DNA of 64,000 bases from Pseudorhodobacter antarcticus. GTDB taxonomy: Bacteria > Pseudomonadota > Alphaproteobacteria > Rhodobacterales > Rhodobacteraceae. Below the pieces are notes generated by a model, which was given only the letters and a program-made list of their open reading frames with translations, ran no database searches and was not told the DNA's origin. Positions 20,375-28,230 of the stretch are shown in pieces (the stretch's first letter is position 1; every line of letters starts with the position of its first letter). A program made the position numbers and the translations under genes. The stretch spans positions 90,928-154,927 of the forward strand of contig CAMAXX010000003.1 in NCBI GenBank assembly GCA_945862435.1, read 5' to 3'.

Positions 20375-21007
20375 ATGATTACCCCAGACTATCTGCGCGC
20401 AGTGCAGTACCTATCACCCGCCTTTCCCATCGGAGGCTTTGCCTATTCACAGGGTTTGGAAATGGCGATTTCGACTGGGCTTGTGACAGACCCTACCAGC
20501 CTGCAAGATTGGATTGCATCGCAAATACAACACGGTTCCGGCCGCGCTGATGCGATCCTAATCGCGCATGCGCGGCGGGGCGATTGCGATGAACTTGCCC
20601 AACTGGCCTATGCTTTGGCCCCAAGCCTGGAGCGCGATTTAGAGATGCGCGAAATGGGCCGTGCTTTCGGTGCGCAAATATCTGGGCTGACAGGGGCAGA
20701 TTTTCCCGCCCTTCCGTTGCCTGTTGCAATTGGCCATGCCACGCAGGGCTTGAACCTGCCTACCGCTGATATTCTGGCACTGTTTTTGCAAGGATTCGCA
20801 GCGCAAATGGTTTCGGTCGGGGTGCGGTTTATTCCTTTGGGCCAAAGCGCGGGGCAGGCCGTTTTGGCTGACCTTGCGCCAGTGATTTTTGCAGCAGCAC
20901 AGCAGGCATCGCGCGCAGAAATTGGCGAAATCTCATCCTCGACTATCGGGGCTGATATGGCCTCGATGACTCATGAGACGCTGGAAGTAAGGATTTACAG
21001 AACATGA
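20375..21007 (+). CDS. ureF: Urease accessory protein UreF
   Basis: Accessory GTPase-regulating protein in the UreDFG activation complex, 210 residues. It has [18 protein letters not shown] near the start and [20 protein letters not shown] later, both typical of UreF. I chose ATG 20375 because an AGGGGGGG run precedes it; upstream in-frame ATGs overlap ureE. Its end overlaps ureG by four bases (ATGA). Confidence 0.92.
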   Translation: MITPDYLRAVQYLSPAFPIGGFAYSQGLEMAISTGLVTDPTSLQDWIASQIQHGSGRADAILIAHARRGDCDELAQLAYALAPSLERDLEMREMGRAFGAQISGLTGADFPALPLPVAIGHATQGLNLPTADILALFLQGFAAQMVSVGVRFIPLGQSAGQAVLADLAPVIFAAAQQASRAEIGEISSSTIGADMASMTHETLEVRIYRT

Positions 21008-21621
21008 GTAGTAACGGCCCCCTTCGCGTAGGTATAGGCGGCCCTGTGGGCGCGGGCAAAACTACGCTGACCGAAAAACTGTGTGCGGCCTTGGCAAGCC
21101 GCTGCTCGATGGCGGTCATCACCAATGATATATACACCCGCGAAGATGCCGATTATTTGATCCGCGCTCAAGTGCTGCCCGCGGCGCGCATTCGCGGGGT
21201 GGAAACGGGGGGTTGCCCGCATACGGCGATCCGCGAGGATGCCAGCATCAATCTGGCCGCCGTGGCTGATTTGCGTATGAACTTTCCTGATCTGGATTTG
21301 ATCCTTATCGAGTCGGGCGGCGATAACCTTTCTGCGACGTTCAGTCCAGAACTAGCGGACCTGTCGATCTATGTCATCGACACGGCGGCAGGGCAGGATA
21401 TTCCGCGCAAAAAAGGGCCAGGGGTGGCGCGCAGTGATTTGTTGGTTGTCAACAAAACCGATCTTGCGCCCTATGTGGGCGTGGATTTGGCCATGTTAGA
21501 GACTGATTCCAAAGCCGCACGCGGCACGCGCCCCTATGTCATGGCGCAGCTTCGGGCGGGCGGGGGCGTGGACGAAGTGGTGGATTTTCTGGTGCAAATG
21601 GGCGGGTTAAGCCTGCGTTGA
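21004..21621 (+). CDS. ureG: Urease accessory GTPase UreG
   Basis: SIMIBI-class GTPase that powers nickel delivery to urease. It has 205 residues with P-loop [14 protein letters not shown] (residues 12-25), the metal-binding Cys-Pro-His in [13 protein letters not shown], and the guanine-specificity motif [10 protein letters not shown]. It ends the operon and converges on the C39 peptidase gene with only three bases between stops. Confidence 0.97.
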   Translation: MSSNGPLRVGIGGPVGAGKTTLTEKLCAALASRCSMAVITNDIYTREDADYLIRAQVLPAARIRGVETGGCPHTAIREDASINLAAVADLRMNFPDLDLILIESGGDNLSATFSPELADLSIYVIDTAAGQDIPRKKGPGVARSDLLVVNKTDLAPYVGVDLAMLETDSKAARGTRPYVMAQLRAGGGVDEVVDFLVQMGGLSLR

Positions 21622-21624
21622 TGG

Positions 21625-22275
21625 CTACTGCGGCGATAGCGCAATGCTTTGCAGCGTGAGGCCCCACCCTCTTGGCTGTGCAAAATAGGTTTGATCAACC
21701 TGCGCCAGATCCGCATCTTGCGGCACGATCAGCAGGATCCGCCCGCGCGGGGTGCCGTCGGTATTGGGGGCCTCCCACATCGTACGAAACTGATGGGCGG
21801 TAAGCTGGCGATTACCCCAAGACGGGTCGGCCAGATGCGCCACGCCATCGCGGCGAATACCGCGAATAACGGTAAAATGATCCTGCCCGCGATATTGCAC
21901 ATAGGCGATGGCGGGGATTTGCAGCTGTTTTAGATCATCAAAAGACAGCATTATACCGCCCGCTTTAACGCCAAAGCTGGGGGCGACAGCGGCCAGTTGT
22001 TGAAAGGATGACCGATCCTTTGCCCCCATGCGGGTAAGAATTTCTTTTTCGTTCACGCTTTGGCTATAAAATTCGTTCAAAATTGTCGCTAAACTCGCCG
22101 CGCCGCAGGAATAATCCAGCTCTTGTTTCACAATCCGAAAATCGCGCAGGGATTTCCAAGAGTTGACGGTGGGTTGGGCGTTAAGGTGGGGGTTTGGAAA
22201 TATATCGCCAGCACGGAGTGGCGGAGCGAACAACAAAGTTGCACACATCACCGAAAGTTGGAGAAAGCAGTGCAT
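21625..22275 (-). CDS. Secreted C39-family cysteine peptidase
   Basis: Predicted periplasmic papain-like cysteine protease of the C39 family, 216 residues with a signal peptide (hydrophobic MCATLLFAPPLRA, cleavage about residue 22). The catalytic triad is visible as Cys in DYSCGAAS (C57), His in QDHFTVI (H133) and Asp in HLADPSWG (D150). C39 enzymes normally cut leaders ending in a double-glycine motif and are fused to ABC exporters; this one stands alone and has its own export signal, as in FapD of the functional-amyloid system. Its ATG directly follows the stop of the DUF4265 gene. In this minus-strand module it could process the toxin candidate. No transmembrane ABC domain is present. Confidence 0.82.
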   Translation of the reverse strand: MHCFLQLSVMCATLLFAPPLRAGDIFPNPHLNAQPTVNSWKSLRDFRIVKQELDYSCGAASLATILNEFYSQSVNEKEILTRMGAKDRSSFQQLAAVAPSFGVKAGGIMLSFDDLKQLQIPAIAYVQYRGQDHFTVIRGIRRDGVAHLADPSWGNRQLTAHQFRTMWEAPNTDGTPRGRILLIVPQDADLAQVDQTYFAQPRGWGLTLQSIALSPQ

Positions 22276-22731
22276 TTAGTGATTTGTCCTTGGAAAGTTA
22301 CCTTCCTCGAATTCCCAAATACAATCAATTTCGCCCTGTTCTAATAAACTGTATACCTTATCAATGTTTGTCGAGGGCGGAACGTCTACGGCAAAAAGCG
22401 GTAGAAGCAGAAAGTCGCTTTCCTCAAAGGTGCATCCAAGATTTTCAAGGTCGGCCCAACGCTGCAAAAATTGCGCCCGAGTGGTTTCTTTTTTTAGGCT
22501 GATACGATATGTTGCATGGCCCGAAGATTTTATAACCTTGGAGAAAACCAGTTCACCATCTTTTTCAACCAACTCAACCTCGTCAAGAAAACTGATTCCT
22601 TTGGCGAAATGAGGCGAGTTTTGCATTAGGAATCGCCCATCAGCGGTTTTAAGAACCCAAGGTGTTTCCGAGATGCAGCCATGCCATTCATTTTCAGGCA
22701 ACCATATACGGATTTTCAAGTGTTCTACCAT
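22276..22731 (-). CDS. DUF4265-like protein, candidate immunity protein
   Basis: Soluble 151-residue acidic protein resembling the DUF4265 family: ISETPWVLKTADGRFLMQNSPHFAKGISFLDEVELV followed by KSSGHATYRISL matches the pattern I recall for that family. There is no signal peptide or membrane segment, so it acts in the cytoplasm. It lies between a nuclease toxin candidate and the C39 peptidase. Small cytoplasmic proteins beside HNH toxins are commonly immunity proteins, which is the inference here. A GAAGGG Shine-Dalgarno precedes the start and a hairpin lies between it and the toxin, so it may be expressed apart from the toxin. Confidence 0.6.
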   Translation of the reverse strand: MVEHLKIRIWLPENEWHGCISETPWVLKTADGRFLMQNSPHFAKGISFLDEVELVEKDGELVFSKVIKSSGHATYRISLKKETTRAQFLQRWADLENLGCTFEESDFLLLPLFAVDVPPSTNIDKVYSLLEQGEIDCIWEFEEGNFPRTNH

Positions 22732-22778
22732 ATTTTATAACCCTTCAATTTCTCAGCGTCGTTTCTATGAAGAAGTTA

Positions 22779-22821
22779 AAGTGATACCGCTATGTAGAAG
22801 CTTCACATAGCGGTATCACTT
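22779..22821 (-). repeat. Perfect 17-bp inverted repeat between toxin and DUF4265 genes
   Basis: The left arm AAGTGATACCGCTATGT at 22779-22795 pairs with ACATAGCGGTATCACTT at 22805-22821, around a nine-base loop that itself contains GAAGCTTC. On the minus strand the next bases are TTTAAC, only a short T run. It may be an attenuator/terminator after the toxin gene or a binding site for a regulator of the DUF4265 gene. Confidence 0.7.
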
Positions 22822-22860
22822 CAGCATAGAAATATCATAGATTTTCTCACTTTTCAGAAA

Positions 22861-23376
22861 TTATCTAGACTTGATAAATTCGTCCAAAGGCTTTGTACCT
22901 TTTTGCAAATTACATGTTTGGCAGGATGGATTGAGGTTTGCGTTTGTATTGTTGCCACCCTGTGCTTTTGGAATAATTTGATCATTGTGTAGACGATCTG
23001 GGTGTGGCTTTGGTGACTGAATAGTAGGTTTCCCGCAGTACGTGCACGGTTGGCCAATGTTTGCATCCTTTTGTGCCTCAGAGAAGTTCTTACCTGCTCC
23101 AGGGCCGCCAGCGGAGCCAGTATTGGGCGCGGGTGCCGACTTGGGCGTTGGTTTACTAAGCGCCTTAACGGCCGCACGTACCAAACTAACAAGCCACTCC
23201 CCCTCAGTCTCATGCATCTCCAACGCGCTCATGCTACGGACAGTTTGGGGGGCTTGTCCGAATGCCAGCGCCATATCTGATGTATTCAGGCCCTATGCGG
23301 CGGCGGGGGTGGACAGCAGCCCCACTATACTCAGCGTTGCTAGCAATCTTGTGGCAAGTTTTGTGAACATGTTCAT
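22861..23376 (-). pseudogene. Secreted HNH-nuclease toxin candidate, interrupted by in-frame TAG
   Basis: Reading from ATG 23376 (AGGAG Shine-Dalgarno) gives a clear Sec signal peptide ending STPAAA, then a TAG at 23293-23295. The same frame continues without further stops to 22861. Codon 35 (ATG 23274) could restart translation, giving a 137-residue form without a signal. The continuation holds a leader-like MSALEMHETEGEW (codons 49-61), a Pro/Gly linker, and a C-terminal HNH zinc-finger nuclease domain: CTYC (111-114), LHNDQIIPKAQGGNN and CQTCNLQKG (152-159). The usual second-strand Asp-His pair reads Asp-Gln here. The combination of signal, linker and C-terminal nuclease fits a secreted antibacterial effector. 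The stop suggests inactivation, readthrough or a sequencing error. The upstream barrel gene ends 25 bases before it. Confidence 0.7.
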
Positions 23377-23401
23377 CTGGTCATACTCCTGTCACTAAGG
23401 G

Positions 23402-24331
23402 TTAATTGCGCCCGAACTTGTGGGTCAGCGTAATGCCTGCGGTAAAGTTGTTATCCCGCAGGACTTCGGTGCGGGTATCAGCACTTAGGGTGGTGTTTTC
23501 GCTCCAAGCATAGGCCATCCCGAATTGTAAATCAGCACTTGTGCTGCGACCGCCAAGGGCGATGCCGTTCAAGCGGTCGTCGCCGCTGAAATCCAGCCCA
23601 AAGCCACTTGTCAGTGTCAGCTCGTTGTTCACAGCAAAGGCGACGCTGGGGTTGATGAAAAGGATATCGCCGGGGTCGATCACGTCATCGCCGAATGTCC
23701 GATCAAGATTCGCGCGATACCCAGCCGTTAGCGACAGAACTACAGGGTCAAGAACGCGGTAAGTGGTAAAGCCCAATGTTCCCGATCTTCCTGGTTGAAG
23801 ATCAGTGCCACGGGCCGCAGTGTTTTCCAGAAGTGCCACATCAGCAAAGCCAATCAGGCCGAGGCGTTCCCCTTCATCTACAAAGCGATAGTTCATGCCG
23901 ATAACAAGGCTTTGAAAAGATGCGTCTGACAAGGTTTCGGTTAGGCCAGTCGTGCTGTCGGTGAATTGCGCGCGATCGGTGCGCAAGGTGGCGCGCGCAT
24001 AAACCTCAGACCTTGTTGAAAGGCCATAGCGTAGACCAATATCACCAAGAACAGTTTCTGACTGACGATCCGTTGATCCAATATCAATCGGCACCGTTAC
24101 AAAATCGCCCGTACCCGTTTCGATGGTTTGAAAAAGGCCAGTGACACCCTTTTCACGCGCGGCGCTAAGCGTTGTGCCAAACTCCAAACGAAAAGTGCCT
24201 TTTTCGGACAAAAGCTCTTCCAGCTCAATGCCTAGCCCGTCCTGCTCGGCTATTTGATCCTGCGCGGAAGCAGGCGCAGCAATTGCCCCGCAAAAAGACA
24301 CTCCAAATGCCATGAAGCGTACAAATTGCAT
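23402..24331 (-). CDS. Outer-membrane beta-barrel protein, transporter-like
   Basis: Precursor of 309 residues with a signal peptide cleaved about ASA|QDQ (residue 23). A short acidic helical segment follows (GLGIELEELLSEKG). The rest alternates amphipathic strands with turns (FRLEFGTTLSAAR, ARATLRTDRAQF, GLIGFADVAL, VVLSLTAGYRANL, FAVNNELTLTSGFGLDFSG, ending GITLTHKFGRN), the pattern of an outer-membrane barrel of the phenol-degradation MetA/FapF-like transporter group. It is the first gene of the minus-strand module and probably its export channel. It lacks the long N-terminal coiled coil of FapF. A G-rich tract lies about 50 bases upstream. Confidence 0.72.
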   Translation of the reverse strand: MQFVRFMAFGVSFCGAIAAPASAQDQIAEQDGLGIELEELLSEKGTFRLEFGTTLSAAREKGVTGLFQTIETGTGDFVTVPIDIGSTDRQSETVLGDIGLRYGLSTRSEVYARATLRTDRAQFTDSTTGLTETLSDASFQSLVIGMNYRFVDEGERLGLIGFADVALLENTAARGTDLQPGRSGTLGFTTYRVLDPVVLSLTAGYRANLDRTFGDDVIDPGDILFINPSVAFAVNNELTLTSGFGLDFSGDDRLNGIALGGRSTSADLQFGMAYAWSENTTLSADTRTEVLRDNNFTAGITLTHKFGRN

Positions 24332-24488
24332 TCTTGTGATCCAGAATTCACTCTAAGTCATATTTCTTCCTACGATTGCATGGGGGGGGAGGGGAGGGGG
24401 TCAAGTATTTTTTTAAATCTGAGTCGACTTTTTGGGAATTTTCGCCACGAAATTAAACCAATAATGCTAAGTTCCGCCAGTGCAACAT

Positions 24489-24515
24489 AAAAAAGCCCCG
24501 CACAATGGCGGGGCC
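24489..24515 (-). terminator. Rho-independent terminator of asd
   Basis: On the minus strand a GCCCCGC/GCGGGGC stem with a six-base loop is followed by six T residues. It lies just after the asd stop and separates asd from the toxin module. Confidence 0.85.
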
Positions 24516-24533
24516 TTTCCAATATCAAAGCAC

Positions 24534-25556
24534 TTAGCCCTTTTTCAACACTCGGTTGCCCAGCAGCTCGGCAATTTGAACTGCGTTCAGCGCCGCGCCC
24601 TTGCGCAGGTTATCGGACACGCACCACAGGTTGATGCCGTTATCAATCGTGCTGTCTTGGCGGATGCGGCTGATATAGGTGGCATAATCGCCCACGCATT
24701 CGATGGGGGTAATGTATCCGCCCGCCTCGCGCTTATCGATCACCATGATGCCGGGGGCTTCGCGCAAAATATCGCGGGCCTCATGTTCGTCAAGGAAATC
24801 TTCAAACTCGATATTGATCGATTCCGAATGGCCAACGAAAACCGGCACACGCACGCAGGTTGCCGTGACCTTGATTTTTGGATCAAGGATCTTCTTGGTT
24901 TCGGCAACCATTTTCCATTCTTCTTTGGTCGAACCATCATCCAAGAACACATCAATATGCGGAATCACGTTGAACGCGATTTGCTTGGAAAACTTTCGTG
25001 GCGGCACATTGTCGGTGGGATTATAAATGGCTTTGGTTTGATCCCACAACTCGTCAACACCCTCTTTGCCAGCGCCCGAAACCGACTGGTAGGTGGACAC
25101 AACAACCCGCTTAATCCGCGCGCGGTCGTGCAGCGGCTTTAGCGCCACAACCATCTGTGCGGTGGAACAGTTTGGGTTTGCGATGATGTTTTTGTTCTTA
25201 TAGCCCATGATCGCATCGGCATTCACCTCGGGCACAATCAATGGCACGGCTGGGTCGTAGCGATAGAGGGATGAGTTATCAATCACGATGCAGCCCGCAG
25301 CGGCAGCTTTGGGCGCATAAATTTTGGTCGCCTCTGACCCAACGGCGAACAGGGCAATATCCCAGCCTGTAAAGTCAAAGGTATCCAAATCCTTAGTCTT
25401 GACGGTCTTATCCCCAAAGCTGATTTCAGTGCCCAAGGATTTTCGGCTGGCCAACGCGGCAATTTCATCTACGGGAAACTCGCGCTCGGCGAGGATATTC
25501 AGCATTTCGCGGCCCACGTTACCCGTGGCACCCGCGACGACGACCTTATAGCCCAT
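24534..25556 (-). CDS. asd: Aspartate-semialdehyde dehydrogenase
   Basis: Reduces aspartyl phosphate to aspartate semialdehyde with NADPH, feeding lysine, threonine, methionine and diaminopimelate synthesis. It has 340 residues, with the nucleotide-binding VVAGATGNVGREML at the N-terminus, the catalytic cysteine in IANPNCSTAQM and the substrate-binding QSVSGAGKEG. An AAGGAG Shine-Dalgarno precedes the ATG. It is transcribed alone and closed by its own terminator. Confidence 0.97.
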   Translation of the reverse strand: MGYKVVVAGATGNVGREMLNILAEREFPVDEIAALASRKSLGTEISFGDKTVKTKDLDTFDFTGWDIALFAVGSEATKIYAPKAAAAGCIVIDNSSLYRYDPAVPLIVPEVNADAIMGYKNKNIIANPNCSTAQMVVALKPLHDRARIKRVVVSTYQSVSGAGKEGVDELWDQTKAIYNPTDNVPPRKFSKQIAFNVIPHIDVFLDDGSTKEEWKMVAETKKILDPKIKVTATCVRVPVFVGHSESINIEFEDFLDEHEARDILREAPGIMVIDKREAGGYITPIECVGDYATYISRIRQDSTIDNGINLWCVSDNLRKGAALNAVQIAELLGNRVLKKG

Positions 25557-25681
25557 CGGGGTTCTCCTTTATATGTCCTGACCGTCAGGAAAGTTGCGCT
25601 TTAGCCTAAGCAAGCGCTGGGGGAAAGCGGTTTGCGCAAAGATGCGGCAATCGGGCAACAACCCTGCGGCAACGGCAGCGA

Positions 25682-26914
25682 TTAGGCCAAAACACTCGCC
25701 CGGTTTTCGCGTATCGGCAAATGGATCAGCGCCGAAAACGCGCCCACGCCCACACCGATCCACCACACAAGCGTGTAGCCACCTGTCAAATCGTACATCC
25801 GCCCGCCCAGCCAAACGCCCAAAAAGCTGCCTAACTGGTGCGAGAAAAACACCAGCCCATACAGCGTGCCCATATAGCGCAGCCCGTAAATATGCGCGAT
25901 CAGCCCCGATGTCAGCGGCACCGTGGCAAGCCAAAGCGACCCCATGACAAGGCTAAAGATCAGAACAGTGGCAGGCGTCATCGGCGTTAAAATAAAGGCC
26001 GCAGCGGTGATGGTGCGTGCAAGATATATACCCGCAAGCAGGTATTTCTTGGGGTAATATTTTCCCAAATACCCCGCCAGAATACTGCCGCCAATATTTG
26101 CCAACCCGATCAGGCTGATGGCCGCAGCCCCCAGCGCCGATGTGGTGGTGATGCCAATACCTGCCAGCAGTGACGATGGGTCGATCGGCCCGCAGCGTTC
26201 GGTGACAAAAGCGGGAAAATGCGCGGTGATAAAGGCAAGTTGATAGCCGCAAGAAAAGAATCCTAGAAAGATCATGCTATAGCTAGGGTCTTTGAAAGCA
26301 CGGATCAGAACCGTTCCAAGGCTTTCTTCCAGCTCGGTGCGGGTGGCCATTTTTGGGCTGCGCAAAAACGGGAGGGCAAAAAGCGTGGCCAGGATCAGGC
26401 CTGCAAAAATCACGAACACGCCCTGCCAAGGATAAACACGCAGCAAAGCCTCGGCCAAAGGCGCGCCAAAGACTTGTCCCGCGGACCCTGCCGCCGTGGC
26501 AATGCCAAGCACCAAACTGCGCGATTCAGGCGCTGCGGCGCGGCCAACAATGGCCAAAATCACGCCAAAGCCCGTGCCTGCAATGCCAAAGCCAACCAAA
26601 ATTTCAAGCATTTGATGCTGGCCGGGGGTGACCGCCAGCGATGACAACAGCAGCCCCGCCGCATACAAAAGCGCGCCTAAAATTATCGCGCGGCGGTCGC
26701 CAAAGCGTTCGGCCAGCGCCCCAAAGATCGGCTGCCCTATGCCCCAAGCCAAGTTTTGCACCGCAATCGCCAGCGAAAAATCCGCCCGCATCCAGCCAAA
26801 TTCGCTGGCAATCGGAATTTGAAACATGCCAAAACTGGCGCGAATTGCGAAACTCATCATCAAAATCACGCAACCCGCAATCAGAATCGGGGTAAAGATG
26901 GCGGGTTTTGTCAT
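25682..26914 (-). CDS. MFS transporter, oxalate/formate-antiporter-like group
   Basis: Inner-membrane carrier of 410 residues with twelve predicted helices. The loop 2-3 MFS signature is visible as GALAERFGDRRAIILGAL and the pattern repeats in the second half (AGYLGKYYPKKYLLAG). The overall sequence resembles the monocarboxylate/oxalate:formate antiporter branch, but the substrate cannot be read. Start ATG 26914. The upstream LOG-family gene ends nine bases earlier on the same strand, so the two probably share a transcript. Confidence 0.85.
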   Translation of the reverse strand: MTKPAIFTPILIAGCVILMMSFAIRASFGMFQIPIASEFGWMRADFSLAIAVQNLAWGIGQPIFGALAERFGDRRAIILGALLYAAGLLLSSLAVTPGQHQMLEILVGFGIAGTGFGVILAIVGRAAAPESRSLVLGIATAAGSAGQVFGAPLAEALLRVYPWQGVFVIFAGLILATLFALPFLRSPKMATRTELEESLGTVLIRAFKDPSYSMIFLGFFSCGYQLAFITAHFPAFVTERCGPIDPSSLLAGIGITTTSALGAAAISLIGLANIGGSILAGYLGKYYPKKYLLAGIYLARTITAAAFILTPMTPATVLIFSLVMGSLWLATVPLTSGLIAHIYGLRYMGTLYGLVFFSHQLGSFLGVWLGGRMYDLTGGYTLVWWIGVGVGAFSALIHLPIRENRASVLA

Positions 26915-26923
26915 GGTCTATCC

Positions 26924-27733
26924 TTATTGCGCGGGCCAAGCATCGATTGCCGCAATCGCCTGTTCGGCGGTGTCTACGATCACAAACAACTCCAAATCGG
27001 CGGGCGCAATGACGCCCGCTTCGGCCAGCGCCTGCCAATTGACTATGCGCTGCCACCAATCGCGGCCAAACAGAATGAACGGCACCCGCCGCATCCGCCG
27101 CGTTTGGATCAGGGTCAGACCCTCGAACATTTCATCCAACGTGCCAAAGCCGCCGGGAAAAATGCAAATCGCCTGCGCGCGCATCAGAAAATGCATCTTG
27201 CGAATGGCGAAATAGTGGAAGTTAAACGAAAGCTCGGGTGTGACGTATTGGTTTGGCGCCTGTTCATGCGGCAAGACAATGTTCAGCCCCAGCGACATGC
27301 CCCCCGCCTCGGCCGCGCCTCGGTTGCCCGCTTCCATCACACCCGGCCCGCCGCCCGTGCAAATCACGCCATGCGATCCACCATTTTCAATGCAGCGCAG
27401 TGTCATTGTATGAGCAAAGCGCCGCGCCTCATCATAAAACGGCACAAGGGCCGCCATTTCTGGCGTTTTCGCATCCGCTAAAGTGGCAGGAATACGTGCA
27501 CCGCCAAACAAGACGATCGTGGATTTTATGCCCAACTCGTCCAAAATCATCTCGGGCTTTAGCAGTTCTAATTGCAGGCGCACAGGGCGCAGTTCTTCGC
27601 GCGTCAGGAACTCTTGGTCGGCAAAGGCCAGCCGATAACTGGGCGCGCGGGTTTGGGGCGTATCGGGAATATTTCGTGTGGTTTTTATATCTTGTGCAGA
27701 ATCGCGAAAGGTGTGTGGGCGGGGCTTTTTCAT
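26924..27733 (-). CDS. LOG-family protein (TIGR00730-type Rossmann fold)
   Basis: Cytoplasmic protein of 269 residues of the lysine-decarboxylase-like/LOG family. The family motif PGGFGTLDEMFEGLT is present, with the upstream GGGPGVMEAGNRGA. Characterised members release nucleobases from nucleoside 5'-monophosphates (cytokinin-activating type), but in bacteria the real substrate is often a purine nucleotide. The N-terminal 60 residues are a longer extension, seen in the larger LOG proteins. It is cotranscribed with the MFS gene. Confidence 0.88.
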   Translation of the reverse strand: MKKPRPHTFRDSAQDIKTTRNIPDTPQTRAPSYRLAFADQEFLTREELRPVRLQLELLKPEMILDELGIKSTIVLFGGARIPATLADAKTPEMAALVPFYDEARRFAHTMTLRCIENGGSHGVICTGGGPGVMEAGNRGAAEAGGMSLGLNIVLPHEQAPNQYVTPELSFNFHYFAIRKMHFLMRAQAICIFPGGFGTLDEMFEGLTLIQTRRMRRVPFILFGRDWWQRIVNWQALAEAGVIAPADLELFVIVDTAEQAIAAIDAWPAQ

Positions 27734-27803
27734 GACAAGTCCATCTGTAATGGGCGCAAGGCTAGGGCTTTGCTGCCCAAATTAAAAGCCTGATCTGCGC
27801 AAT

Positions 27804-27829
27804 AAAAAAGGCGCGCAAGCTTGCGCGCC
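27804..27829 (-). terminator. Rho-independent terminator of trxA
   Basis: The palindrome GGCGCGCAAGCTTGCGCGCC is followed on the minus strand by a run of T residues. It lies 22 bases past the trxA stop. Confidence 0.88.
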
Positions 27830-27850
27830 TTTCATCCGATATGCCAGTGA

Positions 27851-28177
27851 TTACAGCGCAGATGCGATCCACGTTTCCAGCGCTGCCTTGGGGGCTGCGC
27901 CGACTTTGTTCGATACAACCTGACCGTCCTTAAACAAAAACAGCGCAGGGATCCCGCGCACGCCCAATGCTGCGGGGCTGTCAGGATTTTCATCGACATT
28001 AACTTTGACAATTTTCACACGGCCAGCGTATTGGCCTGCCAACTCTTCCAAAGCGGGGCCAATCATGCGGCAAGGGCCGCACCATTCAGCCCAAAAATCC
28101 ACCACGACAGGGATGGAAGACTGGCGCACTTCGGCATCAAAACTGGCATCGGTGACGGCAACGGTATTGGCACCCAT
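27851..28177 (-). CDS. trxA: Thioredoxin
   Basis: Cytoplasmic disulfide reductase of 108 residues. The active site reads [12 protein letters not shown] (C33/C36 region) and the cis-proline loop is [14 protein letters not shown]. No signal peptide is present, so it is the housekeeping form. It is downstream of addA on the same strand with a 53-base gap, an arrangement common in Rhodobacterales. Confidence 0.97.
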   Translation of the reverse strand: MGANTVAVTDASFDAEVRQSSIPVVVDFWAEWCGPCRMIGPALEELAGQYAGRVKIVKVNVDENPDSPAALGVRGIPALFLFKDGQVVSNKVGAAPKAALETWIASAL

Positions 28178-28230
28178 AGCGGGACTCCTAACTGATCAGA
28201 ATCCCTAGCTAAGCACGTTAGCGGAAATGG

